A stretch of 64,000 bases of DNA from Lindgomyces ingoldianus (GCF_010093535.1 NW_022985215.1:62001-126000); one strand, 5' to 3'; positions 11,021 through 23,998 are shown, counted from the first letter of the stretch. Notes: generated by a model from the sequence alone, not told the origin. Translations and numbers: made by a program.

Positions 11021-12300
11021 CTACCTATTATAGTAGCTTGTATACTGCGTAGTTATTTAGTTTATAAAAAGAAGTGTTATTAAACATAACATTGTGTACC
11101 TAGTAGACATAGTTATTTGTTAAATTCTATATCTAATAGATATTTTAAGAGTTGTATCTACATAGATATCTAATAAAAGCTTGTAGTGCAAGCTTATCTA
11201 ACTTTATAGTTCTTTTAATAAGAACATATGCCTTAACACTAATTTAGTAAAGGTAAGAGTAGTCTAGTTTTCTACTATATAGCATTTTAAATAGTGTCTT
11301 TTTATTAAGTAATTAGATAGGTTTATAGTTAAGCATGTAACTTACAAGACTAAATATAGTGTTTCTAAAAGATTTTAAAAATTTGCTAAAGTAAGTAAGA
11401 CTTTAAGCTTAAATAATAAGTGTTTAGCCTAAGCGTTTAGCTACTTTATTAGCTTCTAGCGTATACAGTAGTGCTAGTTTAAAGGTAATGCCTTATTTGT
11501 TGCAGAATTTCTGTAGAGTCTCTTCTGCTTGTCTAAATGCAGCCTTATTATTACTCTAGAGTAGCGTTATTAAGATATTAAATTAAATTAATTCTAGTTT
11601 ATATACTTTTTATATAATAATAAAAATTACTGCCTTCTCTTTAAACAGGGTGACAAATACTAGGTTATACTTTAACTAGGTACAATAGAAGTAGACTACA
11701 TAGATGTTGTTGTAGATTAATAGAGACTAGAGCTTTATTAGGTTAAAGGCAACTTGCTAGAATAGTCTATTAACAGGTATCTTATGTTTATTTCTTTAGC
11801 TAATCTGCTACTTTATCTTTAAAAGCGTGTATAAGTTGCATTTAATAGTGTTTAGCGCTCTGCTAGTTAGTTGCTGTACGCTAGTAACTAACTTGTAGAG
11901 GTGTGTGACTGCTTCTGCGCCTAATGCATCCCTATATATAATAGAGGGCAGTCGCGTCTTGCGCAATAAGTTGCTGTTTATAGCTTAGGCAAAAGCGTCG
12001 CTGTGCGAGGTTGTTGGCAGCTATAACTATTAGCAAGGTGGATCTAATAGATAGATCCTCTGTGCGCACTACTAGGGCCTAGTGACTTCTAGTACAAGTA
12101 GTATAGCAGATTAGTGATTAAGTGCTATTATAAAGTTGTTTGTATACAAGGCTGTCTCTAGAGTTAAAATATATGTCCTGTTCTTAAGAAAGAGATACAA
12201 GACTAGTAAATATGCTAGGGATGTAGGCTACATTGTTTAGGTTTATCTTAGTAGGTCCTCTAGAACCCTTGACAGTGAGCGTGACAGCGCCCCATGATAT
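11021..12300 (-). pseudogene. Copia-2 integrase remnant
   Basis: Reading the minus strand through stops gives SNNKAAFRQAEETLQKFC (about 11,510-11,570), then YTLEANKVAKRLGQTL (about 11,410-11,460). These match the copia integrase catalytic block SDN...F...C...GI...PYTPEQNGVAER, with Asp changed to Asn and Glu to Lys as RIP would do. Upstream, NNVAYIPSIFTSLVSL (about 12,190-12,240) resembles the segment between protease and integrase zinc finger. All key acidic residues are compromised. Confidence 0.78.
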
Positions 12301-12880
12301 TCTGTCACATTTGGCAGGTGGACTAATTTGGCATTAATATATGCGCTTCTATACGCTGTGATCTATTAGTCCTGTTTTATTTTTAATAACTACTTTCTTG
12401 CGCGGTTATATGCAGTTTGTGCGCTCTGCTTAAGCTGCTTATTAAAGGGCTCTAGGATTACTCTTAAGGCCTTTAGCTTTTTATAAATTGTTTTTTTATC
12501 TCTAATAATAAAGTAGTTTGTTGTGTTAACAGTGCTCTTAATAAGCACATAAATGTTTAATAAAGCTTTATATTAAGTTTTAAATAACTTTTAATTATTG
12601 CAGTAGTCTTTACAAGCTATTATATAGCATTATTAATTGTTAAGGTTTAGGTTAGAGACTATAGGATTTAGACTAAGCTAGGTGCTGCCTGTTTAAAACT
12701 TTGTAACCTTAGGCCTCTATAGTATAGTGTTAACTAGAAGATTTTCTAGTAAGAGGTTTAGATTAATGTACTTCTAGACACACTCTCTAGTAGCTTATGT
12801 CTTAATTTAACTAAACTAGAGTTGCTAGTTGTTCTTTTTTATAAGCTGTACAGAGGCATTAATATTTAAAGTTATCTTTA
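12301..12880 (-). pseudogene. Copia-2 gag-like remnant
   Basis: A minus-strand frame, read through stops, gives a lysine- and glutamine-rich helical region including DKKTIYKKLKALRVILEP and LKQSAQTAYNRARKQLL, as expected of a copia gag domain. It is directly upstream of the integrase remnant in the same direction. The call rests on position and composition rather than a diagnostic motif. Confidence 0.5.
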
Positions 12881-12903
12881 GTAGATAAAAGGGTTGTTGT
12901 TTA

Positions 12904-13326
12904 GTTAATTAGGCTTACCTAGTAACTAATTTATAATTAATATGTTTTAGAATAAACAGAAGGTTACTATCCTGTTAATTAAGCTTAGGTAGTAAGCAAT
13001 CTGTAATTAATATGTTTTAGAATAGATAGAAGGTTATTATCTAGTTAATTAAGCTTAGGTAGTAAGCAACCTATAATTAATATGTTTTAGAATAAACAGA
13101 AGGTTATTGTCTAGTTAATTAGGCTTAGGTGGTAAGCAATCTATAATTAATATGTTTTAGAATAGACAGAAGGTTATTGTCTAGTTAATTAAGCTTAGGT
13201 GGTAAGCAATCTATAAATAATATGTTTTAGAATAGACAGAAGGTTATTATCCTGTTAATTAAGCCTAGCTAGTAAGCAATCTATAATTAATATATATAGA
13301 ATAGACAAAAGGTTATTATCTAGTTA
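12904..13326. repeat. 70-bp tandem repeat (six to seven units) in the copia-2 leader
   Basis: The landmark GTTAATTA starts at about 12,904, 12,974, 13,044, 13,114, 13,184, 13,254 and 13,323, so the period is 70 bp. Each unit holds GTAAGCAATCTATAATTAAT and TTTTAGAATAGACAGAAGG. The array resumes at 24,340-24,381 on the other side of the F2b insertion and abuts the copia-2 5' LTR, placing it in the leader of that element. Confidence 0.88.
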
Positions 13327-13944
13327 TGTTAGATATGCGCACCTACTGTCAAGACAGGAGGAACGCTTGACGAAAGCTGCTACATAGTACGAGCAATAAG
13401 CTCGAACAGTATGTTGCTGCAAATTGCAGCATTTTGCAGCATGTTGCAGCATTTTGCAGCATTTTGCAAGCTGGTCGCGCATAGGGCAAGTGCGCGAGGG
13501 ACTCGGATCTACGGCGGACTGTTAGCTGGTGAAGGGAAAAAACTAATCGCTAATTTGAAAATTCTTTACCCCGCACGTAATTGTAGCCTTTAGCTACTTA
13601 CAACTTTATAATTATTTTATACACGTTCATACATGTTAATTTTATAATGCCTAGTAAGCGTCTTCTAAATAGTTACATCGTACAAGTGCTTACTAGTATA
13701 GTGGCGACGTAGAAGGACGTCCTAAGATTAACCTTAAACTGTACTAACTCTATCTACTTAGGCTTTTCTATAAAGGTGTTATATACGCGCAGATAGCTAC
13801 TTACCTTTTTAAAAAGTTTTAAGTCTATGTTACTTCTTAAATAATTAAGCAGTAGTTCTAAATATAAAATATAAGGCAACACTTTTTTACTAAAGTTAAG
13901 AATAGAGTTAAAAATTAAATCTAGGTACTATTCTTTAAAGTTAA

Positions 13945-14740
13945 GCTTAAAAATTTAAATATGCTTTATGTACTACATAATTAAAGCTTTTAAATTAAAA
14001 AATATACACTTATATAACTTTAATTTAAGCTTAAATTACATAAAAAAGTGTAAAGTGTTAAATAAAGCTAGTAAGCAGATAAGCTTATACAACAACTTAT
14101 TAGTTAAAAGCTAAAAAAAAGGTGTTATTAATAAGTATAAGTAAGAGTATCTTTATATACACTTTTATTAATATAGCTATATTATTACATAGGACTAGTT
14201 ATTTTACATTTATTATATAATAAACTATAAGGCAGTAGAGCGCTGTAAGCGCGACCTGCAGTAACACTATAAAGAGTATATTGTTTCTAGCCTAAACTTT
14301 ATCTAGTCTATTAATAGCTATAGTAAGCTAAAACTATACAGCATAGAGATCTATGCATGTATTAACGCATACTTACAATACATTATATAGATTTATGTTA
14401 GAATCTCTGCCTACACTACTATTAGCTGCCTTTACTAGTTTTTTAAGACACTTAAAAAAATAAAGCAGTAACTACATTTTATATAATCTAATTAAGAGAT
14501 AAAGATAGTTATGCTAGCAGATGCTTATTACTAGCTTTAATAGTTTATAAAGCCTTAGCTTCTATTTAATTAGTGCTACTTTTATAGCATAAGTATATTA
14601 AATTAGTAAATTAAAGCTTAGTAGTAGTAACTTTTAAAAAGCCTTTTTTTTATTAGTAAGTTAGTATTTTATATAATACTTATTACTTTATTTTACTTTA
14701 AGTAGAATTACTTTTACTACTTTTAGACTTAAGGCTTTTT
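13945..14740 (+). pseudogene. rve/integrase-core transposase remnant of the Ginger-like element
   Basis: One plus-strand frame, read through TAA/TAG stops (ancestral Gln/Trp codons), gives SINSYSKLKLYSIEIYACIN (about 14,307-14,366), then FIQSN...VMLADAYYQL (about 14,480-14,535), then CYFYSTSTLNQRIKA (about 14,573-14,616). These match the fungal integrase-core pattern: D in SIDG, D in FIRSDRG, E in NQRIEAWW. All three acidic residues are replaced as RIP predicts (D to N, D to N, E to K). A zinc-finger part upstream was not resolved. Confidence 0.72.
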
Positions 14741-15066
14741 TTTAAAAAATAGCTTAGCTAATTAGCTTACTATCTATACTATATATATTCTTATACTTTA
14801 TAAAAAACTATATAGCTTTATATAACTATAAAACACATATTTAATTTAAAGGCAAAAGAACTATTTAAATAGTATAGTTAAAAAGCCTTTTATGCTTTAT
14901 TACTATTCTAGAGCTTATGTTTAGAACTAGGCTTTTTTATTTAATACTAATTAGCTTTATATAATTAAAAGAAAAGTTAATAGTTAAGATATAAATGCCT
15001 ACCTTTTATAAAATACGCTTTAGTAGTGTAATAGAGTACTAGAATTGCTTAGATTTAACTGTGTAG

Positions 15067-15670
15067 TGTTACAATCCTTGCTTCGGGAAGCACTCGGGTC
15101 TTATAATGTTCCTAGGGGGGAAGTAGAACGGGCAGTAGGGGCTAATCCGGTAGGGTGTACAGTCCTACGTACAGGCTATTAGGCTAGTAGAGAGTGGTGT
15201 AGAGCGACTAGATTGTGGTTTGCCCTGTGTGCAGCAGTAGAGAGGCTAGGGTTACACAGTCCTTTTAGACAGGGTTAGAGGTATATATAGTGTAAGATAT
15301 ATAAATAGTATTACAGCTCTTTAGAAAGCTATATGCTACTTAGTCTATGTAATAAATAAACTAAACATTAAACACACCTTCTAAAAGTTGTTTAATGTGG
15401 GAACTATATACATGTGTTAGGGTGCTAAGGGGAGCTAGTGTGAGCTTATAGAAGCTTACTAAGGAGACTCCTGCAGGCTCCCTTAAGCTCCCTTAAGCTC
15501 CTTAAATTTGCGGCCTAATTCCTTATTAGACAAGACATTCTTCTATAATTTTAGAAAGCTGCGCTGCCTCTGTGTCCTCTAACTAGTCCTTAAGCGAGCC
15601 CTGACCCAACCTAGCTAGATTGTGGAGCACTGCTGGTGGAGTTACGCTGGTCTAACTGTAGACTGTAACA
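15067..15670 (-). repeat. gypsy-2 3' LTR
   Basis: The start TGTTACAATCCTTGCTTCGG is conserved, while its inner end carries C-to-T changes such as GGTCTAACTG, against GGTCCAACCG at the outer end of the other LTR. Confidence 0.93.
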
Positions 15671-18600
15671 CGCTGCCCCTCCTCCCTAGTGGCGTCCTTG
15701 CTGCTCTGCTTACATAACTATGTTAGTAAGAGTTTATTTATAAGGTGTGCGTTCTCTTACTAGAAGGCGTTCTTAATGTCTATTCTTCTTATACTAAATA
15801 GCTTGCTAGTCCTGTTTATCTTACTATCTTTATGTTGCTCTTTATTTTAATCCTCTTTACTAAACAAAGATAAGGCCCTATAGCGCTTACTAGTTTTTAG
15901 GGTTATTATGTGTTTTAACACTGTCCTTAAATAACTATATTAAGTGTGTAAGAAAGCATAGTAAGTGTAATGCTTTTATCTTAAATGCTGCCTAAGACTA
16001 CTTAAAAAAAGAGAGGGAGGCGCTTCTTTAGAAGGCCTCTATTGTAAAGGCTTAGGAGTGTGCCTTACTAGAGAAGCAGCTAGCCTATAAGCGCCTTCTG
16101 CTAGAAGAACAGCAGGCTTAGGACTAAAAGCAGCTTTGCTTGCAAGAGAAGATGCTAGGGGTAATAGATAAGAAGCGTTCTAGGCAGAATTATATTTAAA
16201 AGTTGTTAGATCTGCTAGAGGCTTATTATGCAAAGTACCTAAAAGAGGATTTCTTCTTCTTAGATAAAATAGAAGCCCTTAAGGCTAAAGTAAAGGGCTG
16301 TTTCTCTTTTTAGCTGTTGTTAGCTAGAACTTGTCTCTAAAGGCTGCTGCTATCTAGTAATAACATAGCTGTTCCTTTTAGTATAAGTGCTTTATTGCCT
16401 AGCTAGTTTTTTTTAGATAAGCCTAAAGGTACTTTTATACTAATAGCTGCGTGTTCTTTAGATTCTTAGCTAGTTTCTATGTGTTTTTACTAGTAAGCTA
16501 CTTTTTTTACTTTACTAAAAATTCTTTTTAATTCTTTTAATTACTAATAATGCGCTTAACTTTATATTCTGTTTCTTTGTCCTTTTATTTTTACGCAGAT
16601 AGGGGAATTTCTTTGGGTGCCTTTTCTAGTCTAGAGATATAGAACTATAGGTGTATCTTTATATGCAAAGAAAGCTTAAGCTTGTAATTATCTTGTTAAG
16701 TTTAAAGGACTTTATATAGTCCTATCTTTTTTTTAGCTAGCTTCCTAGAAGGTCTAGGTATTTTTAGGTTTTTAGTGTTAAGGTATACATAATCTCCTAG
16801 GTAAATTTCTAGTCTAGGTTGTTATAATTTATTTATATGCTTCTTTATTCTTTTCTTGCTAGACCTAGCTTCTATAGCTAACTTCTTATATATCTGTTAT
16901 AAGTCTGTTAACTGCTTTGTTAACTTTTATAAGTCTATAGGTTAACTTCTGTGTAACATAAAATATAAGTTATATCTAAAATTAGCCTTATATAGCGTTT
17001 CTTTTGTTGTGGCTAATTCTACGCTGTTAATAGCTAGCTGTGCTATTAGAAGCTATGTTGCCTAATTATTCTAAGTGTAGGAAATATACTTCCTTAAATA
17101 CTTTTCTATTTTTATGTTTACTCTCTTAGTTTGTCTATCTATCTATAGGTAGTAGGCTGTGGATAGCTTGTGTGCTATTCTAAGGTGCTGCATTGCTGCT
17201 TTTTAGAAACTACTAGTAAATAGTTTATCTTAGTTAGAGATAATAATTCTAAGGCATTTATGTACTAATATTACATTTTATTTTAATTTATAAATAAATT
17301 CTTTAGCTGTTATTATTTTTTCTAAGGGCTAAGTGTGTAGGTACTTAGTAGTTTTATCTAGGGCTACTGTAATTATATCGCACATCCTGTCTGTTCCTAG
17401 TTCCTTAGACAGAGGTAGTTCTGTAATAAAGTCTATAGTAATTATTATCTATAGTAGCCTTAGTGCTTTAATTAGTTAGAGATATCTGTAGGCCTTGTGC
17501 CTCTGTAAATTGTTTTTATTGTAGGTGTTATATTTTTAGAGTACCTCTATGCACAACTGCTTTACCTTTAGTATTTGTTATAGTATAGCAGCTCTTAGTT
17601 TCTTCTAGAGAGTGCTAATTCCTAGGTGTCTAAACATTAGAGACTTATAATATTCTTAAATTAAGTTTTTCTATCCCTGCTTACTAGCTGTAAGCATGTA
17701 GAATTCCTTTATAAGTTAAGGCCTATTATAGATCTATCCTTTGTTAGTTTTTTTAAAGAGTGTAAACTTCTTAGTTTCTTCCTCTTTTTTATTAAAGTAG
17801 TCTAGTCTTTAGCTAAGGGCGTTAGCTTGCTAGTTCTGCGTTTCTAGAACATGTTTAATAACGCAGTTAAACTAGGTAAGCTTTCTTGCCTATTTTACAT
17901 GCATTAGTAAGAGTTTCTTTACTGTTAGAAACATAACTAGATTTGTGTAGTTAGTTATAATGTAGAATAGCTTTGCTATTCTGTGTAGTTCTGTAGCCTA
18001 TACTTTTACAGCATTTAGTATTGCTTTTAGCTCTTTGTTAGGTATGCTGTAGCCTACTTTAGGTCCTAAGAACTTAGCAGAATAGTACATAACTAGGTGC
18101 TATTTTTTGTCCTCTTGTTTTTAGTAAAACGCAGCCCTACTAGCTCTAAGGGATGCGTTTGTGTAGATCTTTATATCTAGCTATAGGTTATACATTCTTA
18201 GTACTAGTTTAGCTGTTATAGCTTATTTTAGCATTATAAATGCTTTGTTTATTTCTAGGGTCTAAACAAATTTTACTATTACCCTTTCCTTAGTTATAGC
18301 GTTTATTAATAGTATAGTAATTTTTAAGTAATTTCTAATTATTTATCTAACATATTCTAATAGTCTTAGAAATCCTTTTACTTTCTTAACTATTATAGGC
18401 TTTAGCTATTTAAGTACCTTCTATACTTTAGCTAAGTTAATCTTTATTTCTTCTTTATTAATTATAAACTCTAAATATTTTATTTCTATAACATAAAATT
18501 TATATTTAGAGAGCTGTAGATAAAGTCTATACTTTTTAAGCTGTTCTAAGATTTTTTATACCTTTTATATATAGTCTTCTAGGGTATCCTTTAAGTAGAT

Positions 18601-19758
18601 AAGGATATTATCTAAATATACTAAAGTAAAAACATTTAGATAAGGGTTAAGAGCTGTATTAATAATTTACTAGAATATTACTAGGGCATTTATTAGGCTA
18701 AACAGCATTACTAGTAGCTTATAAAGTCCCTATAGGGTCCTAAATGCTGTAAGCTACTTGTCTCCCTTTTATATCCTTATTTTATTAAATCTGTCCTGTA
18801 TGTTAAACTTTATAAAGTACTAAGTTCCTTTTAATTAATTTATAATATTTTAGATAATTAGTAAGGGAAACTAATTTTAGACTGTGTTATTATTTAGGGT
18901 CTTATAGTCTTAACAGACTTAGATTTTTTTTTCTTTTTTTTTTATAAAAACTATAGCTAAAGCTACTAGGCTATAGCTTTCTTAGATATAGCCTTATGCT
19001 AACATTCTATTAACATACTCTTATAAGGCTTTCTTCTGTACCCTAGTTAAGAGGTAGAGCTTATGTGTTTTTAGGTTAGAATTCTTTATTAAGTTAATAG
19101 CATAATTCTAAGGCTAGTGTAGTAGTAGTTCTCTAAGGTCCTCTAGTGTCTTAAACATGTCCTTATAGTCTTTGTATTTAGGCAGGATGCAGCCTTTTTC
19201 TTAGATCTAGATAACACTAATTTATTTTACATCTTTGTTTTTTTTAATTATTTTATAAGAAACCTTTTTAAGCTTCTTTTTTATTATTTTTATTACCTAG
19301 GCTTTAAGCTCTTAGTAGGGGAATTTTTAAGGTTTTTTTTTTTTAGGGTAGTAACTGCTACCCTGTTTTACTTGTTTGTGGACTAGGCATTTATTATTAT
19401 AGCATGCTAACTAGGTTATGCATGCGTGGTTGTTAGGAGTCTCTATAGTCATGGTTCTCTAATTAATTGCAGAGTTATGTGTTTTAAGCTAGTTATAGCC
19501 TAGGATTACATTATATTTACTTTTTAGCTCTAATATGTTTATAAACCTCTAATTGCTTGTGTTAGGAGTTTTAAGGTCTTTTTTATAGGTTTCTAGGTTA
19601 ATCTATCCCCTACTATACTTAATTAAGTTAATTTGTTCTGCTAGGACAGCTTTGCTTTAGGTAGGAACTTCTATAAATCCTAATAGCGCAGTGTAGGCTA
19701 TGTTAAAATCTAAATTATTTTAAGAAGTTGCTATACTTTTTAAAAAGTTAGTGTTTAA
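15671..19758 (-). pseudogene. gypsy-2 pol remnant (RT, RNase H, integrase)
   Basis: Minus-strand reading gives the RT box YLDNILIY (18,595-18,621) and, further along, ITIDFITELPLSKELGTDR and KTTKYLHT (about 17,330-17,460), the start of the gypsy integrase core. Gag is almost entirely missing: at about 19,600-19,640 the sequence passes from the protease-proximal region to a short stretch near the 5' LTR. Many stops. Confidence 0.85.
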
Positions 19759-20358
19759 TGTTATAATTTTTACTTTAGGAAGCACTTAGGTCTTATAATG
19801 TTCCTAGGGGGGAAGTAGGACAGGCAGTAGGGGCTAATCTAGTAGGGTGTACAGTCCTACGTACAGGCTATTAGGCTAGTGGAGAGTGGTGTAGAGCGAC
19901 TGGATTGTAGTTTTGTGTGCGGCAGTAGGGAGGCTAGGGTTACACAGTCCTTTTAGACAGGGTTAGAGGTATATATAGTGCAAGATATATAAATAGTATT
20001 ACAGCTCTTTAAAAAGCTATATGCTACTTAGTTTATGTAATAAATAAACTAAATGTTAAACACACTTTGTAAAGGTTGTTTAATGTAGGAACTATATACA
20101 TGTGTTAGGGTGCTAAGGGGAGCTAGTGTGAGCTTATAGGAGCTTGCTAAGGAGACTCCTGCAGGCTCCCTTGAGCTCCCTTGAGCTCCCTGAATTCGCG
20201 GCCTGATTCCCTATTGGACGAGACATTCTTCCATAATTTCGGGAAGCTGCGCCGCCTCCGTGTCCTCCGACTGGTCCTTAAGCGAGCCCTGACCCAACCC
20301 AGCTAGATTGTGGAGCACTGCTGGTGGAGTTACGCTGGTCCAACCGTAGACCGTAACA
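19759..20358 (-). repeat. gypsy-2 5' LTR
   Basis: The terminal ~200 bp (20,160-20,358) is nearly free of RIP-type changes, including CGGGAAGCTGCGCCGCCTCC, whereas its inner start reads TGTTATAATTTTTACTTTAG. Confidence 0.93.
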
Positions 20359-20363
20359 TGTAG

Positions 20364-22628
20364 CTGTAGCTTACTCTAACTTTTAAGATTATATAACACT
20401 ATATCTAGATGTTTATCTTTAGCTTTAAGTAAAAGCATAATACTATATCTAGAATAGTCTTTAGCCTATACTATTACTACTTAAGTTACTTATTAAAGTA
20501 TAAAATTAGTAAGTAAAGTTTTATATAATATACTTAATATAAAAGTATCTAATTTAACTAAAGTAATTAAAACATAGTTTAAGATATTAATCTTAAAACT
20601 AACTTTAGTAAAAAGATGCCTATTAATTCTAATCTAGCTTAGTAGATTTATGTAGATGTAGTAACTAAGCTTTTATTTTTTTTATTATATGTTTAAATTT
20701 TTTATAGTTTTTTTTTAGTTCTTTCTTTAGTTTTTTCTCTTATATAATGTATAATTTATTATTACTATAAGTGCCTAAGATAAGTTTTATCTTACTATAA
20801 AATAGTCTTATAGTAAGTAGTCTACTAAATATAAGTTTTATTTAAACTATAGCATTTAAATTTAACCTCTTACACCTACATAAATTATATAAAATAAGGA
20901 AGAGATAATCTGTCTTAAGAATACACCTAAAAGTGTAAAAAAAGAAATGTTTATCTCTTCTATATAAGCTACTTTACATACACTAGTAGAATTAGCATGT
21001 TAGTAGTTAATCTAGTGTACATCTTTACTTTTTATTTAAAGCTATATAATAGCTAAGCTTTTTATTCTTATAATCCTCTGCTTTATATAATATAAAGTAA
21101 TTAATAAGTGTAAGTAAATTAATAGTATTAAATAGCTACATATAATACCCTCTTATATATTAGCTAATATCTAATACATAGTAGATTAGACCTAGATACA
21201 GCTTTAGAACACACTTTTTATAAGCTATACTAAGTTTATTAAAAACAGCCTTTTTAAAAAGCTTATATAATTTAATTTTTTAATTACTAAAAGCTATTGT
21301 AAACTATATTTTATTATAAATATTAATAAAAATTATATTACATATCTTTTAAAAAGTGCTAAAAATTATTATATAATTAAAGACTTACTAAAAAGTAGAT
21401 ACTTTAAGAAAAGTAACTAAAGCATAACTTTATACCTAGTATATAAGGTAACTATAGTAGCTTAGAATAAAATCTTTTTATATAAACTCTCTACTAAGTA
21501 GACTAAGGTTAAGAAGAAGAAAAAGCTAGTAAAAAAAAAAAAAGTTAAGTAAAAATTAAGCGTTATTAAAAATAAAAAAAATAAAAAAATACTTTTATAT
21601 AATTATAAGTAGGCACTATTTTAGCTATTTAATGTTAATTTTTAAGTATCTTATTAGCTTTATAGTATTAAGAAGTAGTATGTTTTATATAATAATTTAA
21701 TTTATTTTTTTTCTTTACTAGCTTAGTTTAGTTTTACTATTTAACAGCTACTTATCTTAGTTACTGCGCAGAGGTATAGGCTTTAACTAAGTGCTACAGA
21801 CATCTTTACATAGCTAGGTGCTATAAATAACCTCTATAGCTAAAGCGCTCTACTGCTTTTAAAAGAAATATTGTACATACCTTAAGCTAGAACTATTACA
21901 TTATTAGCTAAAGCCCTAGCAGGTTTATTCTTAATAAAAATAAGCTACTACTATAAACTATTACTAGCACTACTAATCTTTAAGTTATAGCTTAAACATA
22001 GAGGTTTACTAGCTAGCTTATTATTACTTTTTTCTTTTATAAAGCAGTAACTAGCATAGTTACGCTATTTATAATTACTACATGCTCTGCTAAAGTGCCT
22101 CTTAGCGCAGCGGCACTCTAGGAACAGTTGTGGGCCTAAGACAGCGCTATAGCATGCGCTGCACAGGTTGTCCACTGCCCTTCTGCAAGATTGTATAAGG
22201 ATAGCGTTAATATATAAAGGCCTATGTAAAGCTATTTAATAAAGGGATATACTGCTATATATAAACTCTACATCCTACTCTAGAAGGGCTAGCAATGCAC
22301 AGGCCTGTAGACTATAAGCTAGTGGGGCCAGCTGCTGCTGTCCTACATGTAGGACAAAATTAACATTAGCGCTAGCTTAGTTAGTAGTAGTAATAGTAGT
22401 ATTATAGAAAATAAAAGCCTTATTTTAAGTGTTAGCTTTGTATAATAAGAGTAATTAAAATACTGTAGGCTTAATGCTTATATTATTATTATTATGATTG
22501 TTGTTGTTATTACTGCTACTGCTACTGCTATTATTGCTGTTACTACTGTTGTTACTGTTGTTGCTGTTATTATTACTGCTACTGCTATAGTAGTAGTGGA
22601 TGTAGAAGAGTAGTAGTGGCAGTGAGTA
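20364..22628 (+). pseudogene. Right part of the Ginger-like element, unresolved coding remnants
   Basis: AT-rich sequence with no open frame. Around 21,780-22,360 some CpG/GC-rich words survive (e.g. CTTAGCGCAGCGGCACTC), suggesting former coding sequence, but I could not identify a domain. A trinucleotide tract at about 22,480-22,600 (ATT/GTT/CTG units) yields only a Ser/Asn-rich artefactual frame. Confidence 0.35.
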
Positions 22629-23998
22629 TCTACAATTATTGTACAATAGGTGCTAAGAAGTCATCATCCTCTCGCTTAACTTACTATATCGGGTCAACCC
22701 ACACACCTTAAAATTTTCCGCACCACTCGTTCTCCTCCTTCTCCACACTACCACTATGCCTTCCTAACCCAAAACTGCTTACTATAAATACAATAAGCCT
22801 ACCCTTACTAGCATCTAAGCGCTCTCTTATATTAGTTTTAGCCTCTTAAAGATATAAAAGACTTTTCCTATTCTAATTCTATTAATTAAGTTAATACTTA
22901 AGCAGTTACAAAAATATAAGGATAAGCCCTAAAAAAAGGCCTGTTGCACAGGGAAACCCTTAAAGCTTAATAAGCGCGTAGAGTAATAATTAGTACAACA
23001 CCTAAAGCAGTTTCTCTTTAAAATGTATAAAGTACTTACTACTTCTAGAAAAACAACAACTGCAATCTATGTTAATATAGTAAAGTAATACCTACAAAAA
23101 AACAAGTACTACGCATTTAAACTGCGCGCTAAGCTTTACCTTAAGCCCTCCTACAAGCTTAATTATTATTGCTAGGGTGCTTATATAAAAACCTAAAATA
23201 ATAATAACTTTAAATGCGTCTACTTCTCTAATAAATTAACTTTTAAAGTAAGACTTATCTCCACCACCTAATACTGCAAGCAGAAGAAGGGGGCATTGTG
23301 TGCGTATAAATTTTAATACCTAAAGCCTACTTTTAAGAGCAGGAGAAGCTCTGTTAGAGTATAGGCAGCTATATCCTAGAATTTTAAGTTAGAGCTAGTT
23401 ATACTGCCTTAAGGCAAGTAGATAGACTTAAGAAAATACTATAATAAAGTCTTAGCTACTTACACATAGCTGTTTTATGCTAAAGTCTTTAAAAAACGCA
23501 GTATTACATTATAGCAAAAGAATAAAGCTTTATACTACAGGTTAAAGATAACTGCAGGTTTCTAAAAAAAGCTTTACATAGATTATATAGTGTAGCTAGC
23601 ATAAAGTCTTAATTTAAATCTTATTAAAAACCTCTAGCGCATTATAAAGATTTAAATTTTAAAAAGAAGACACTAAATAAGTAATATTAAAAAAATAGAG
23701 TCTATCCTAAAGGAGGAGTAAGATAAGTTAAAGCTAGAAGATTAGCAGAAGTGTATATCATCTATGCCCCAGCGCGTCGCTAACGTCAGGGCTGCCCAGG
23801 GAGGCTCCACCTGCTAGTAAACAATTGCTACTCTAAAAGATTCTCTGTTATTAATTCTATTATATAAATTAAAAGCTTTAATTTTTAATTACAATCTATC
23901 CCTAAAATCCTTATAGAAAACTGTGTAGGCAGATTGTATTCGCTTGCGCACGGTGCGGAGGATGATCACTTCCTGGCACCTACTGTACAACACTGTAG
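22629..23998 (+). mobile_element. Tc1/mariner-type transposon, RIP-mutated
   Basis: Inverted ends of about 40 bp, containing TAGGTGC..GAAGT.ATCATCCTC (about 22,647-22,671 and complement 23,957-23,981), extend outward to CTACA. TA lies immediately outside (22,627-22,628 and 23,999-24,000). The length of 1.37 kb and a single transposase-sized region fit a Tc1-like element. It is inserted in the Ginger-like element. Confidence 0.82.
22756..23760 (+). pseudogene. Tc1/mariner transposase remnant
   Basis: Starting at an ATG (22,756), a frame of about 330 codons is interrupted almost only by TAA/TAG at expected Gln positions. It includes a basic helix-turn-helix-like N-terminus, TTSRKTTTAIYVNIVKQ (stop read as Q), NKLTFKVR (the D-containing WSDE.TF region), and near the end SLNLNLIKNLQRIIK, a mutated form of the DDE-family block SPDLNPIENLW. 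Non-functional. Confidence 0.8.

Larger units (their letters stand above)
15067..20358 (-). mobile_element. Ty3/gypsy retrotransposon gypsy-2, internally deleted, RIP-inactivated
   Basis: LTRs at 15,067-15,670 (604 bp) and 19,759-20,358 (600 bp) and the TSD TGTAG (15,062-15,066 and 20,359-20,363) define an intact insertion. It is collinear with gypsy-1 for integrase and RT but lacks about 2.8 kb of gag-proximal sequence. RT motif YLDNILIY is on the minus strand at 18,595-18,621. A purine-rich tract adjoins the left (3') LTR on that strand. Outer LTR ends are again less mutated than inner ends. Confidence 0.93.

Noticed and set aside
12250..12310. TGACAG...CTGTCA inverted repeat as another LTR-like element
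   Set aside because: No flanking duplication; the ends do not match F1, and the segment is collinear with the copia-2 reading frame.
22455..22646. 63-codon Ser/Asn-rich ORF on the minus strand
   Set aside because: Translation of an ATT/GTT/CTG trinucleotide tract; no start context or neighbours support a gene.
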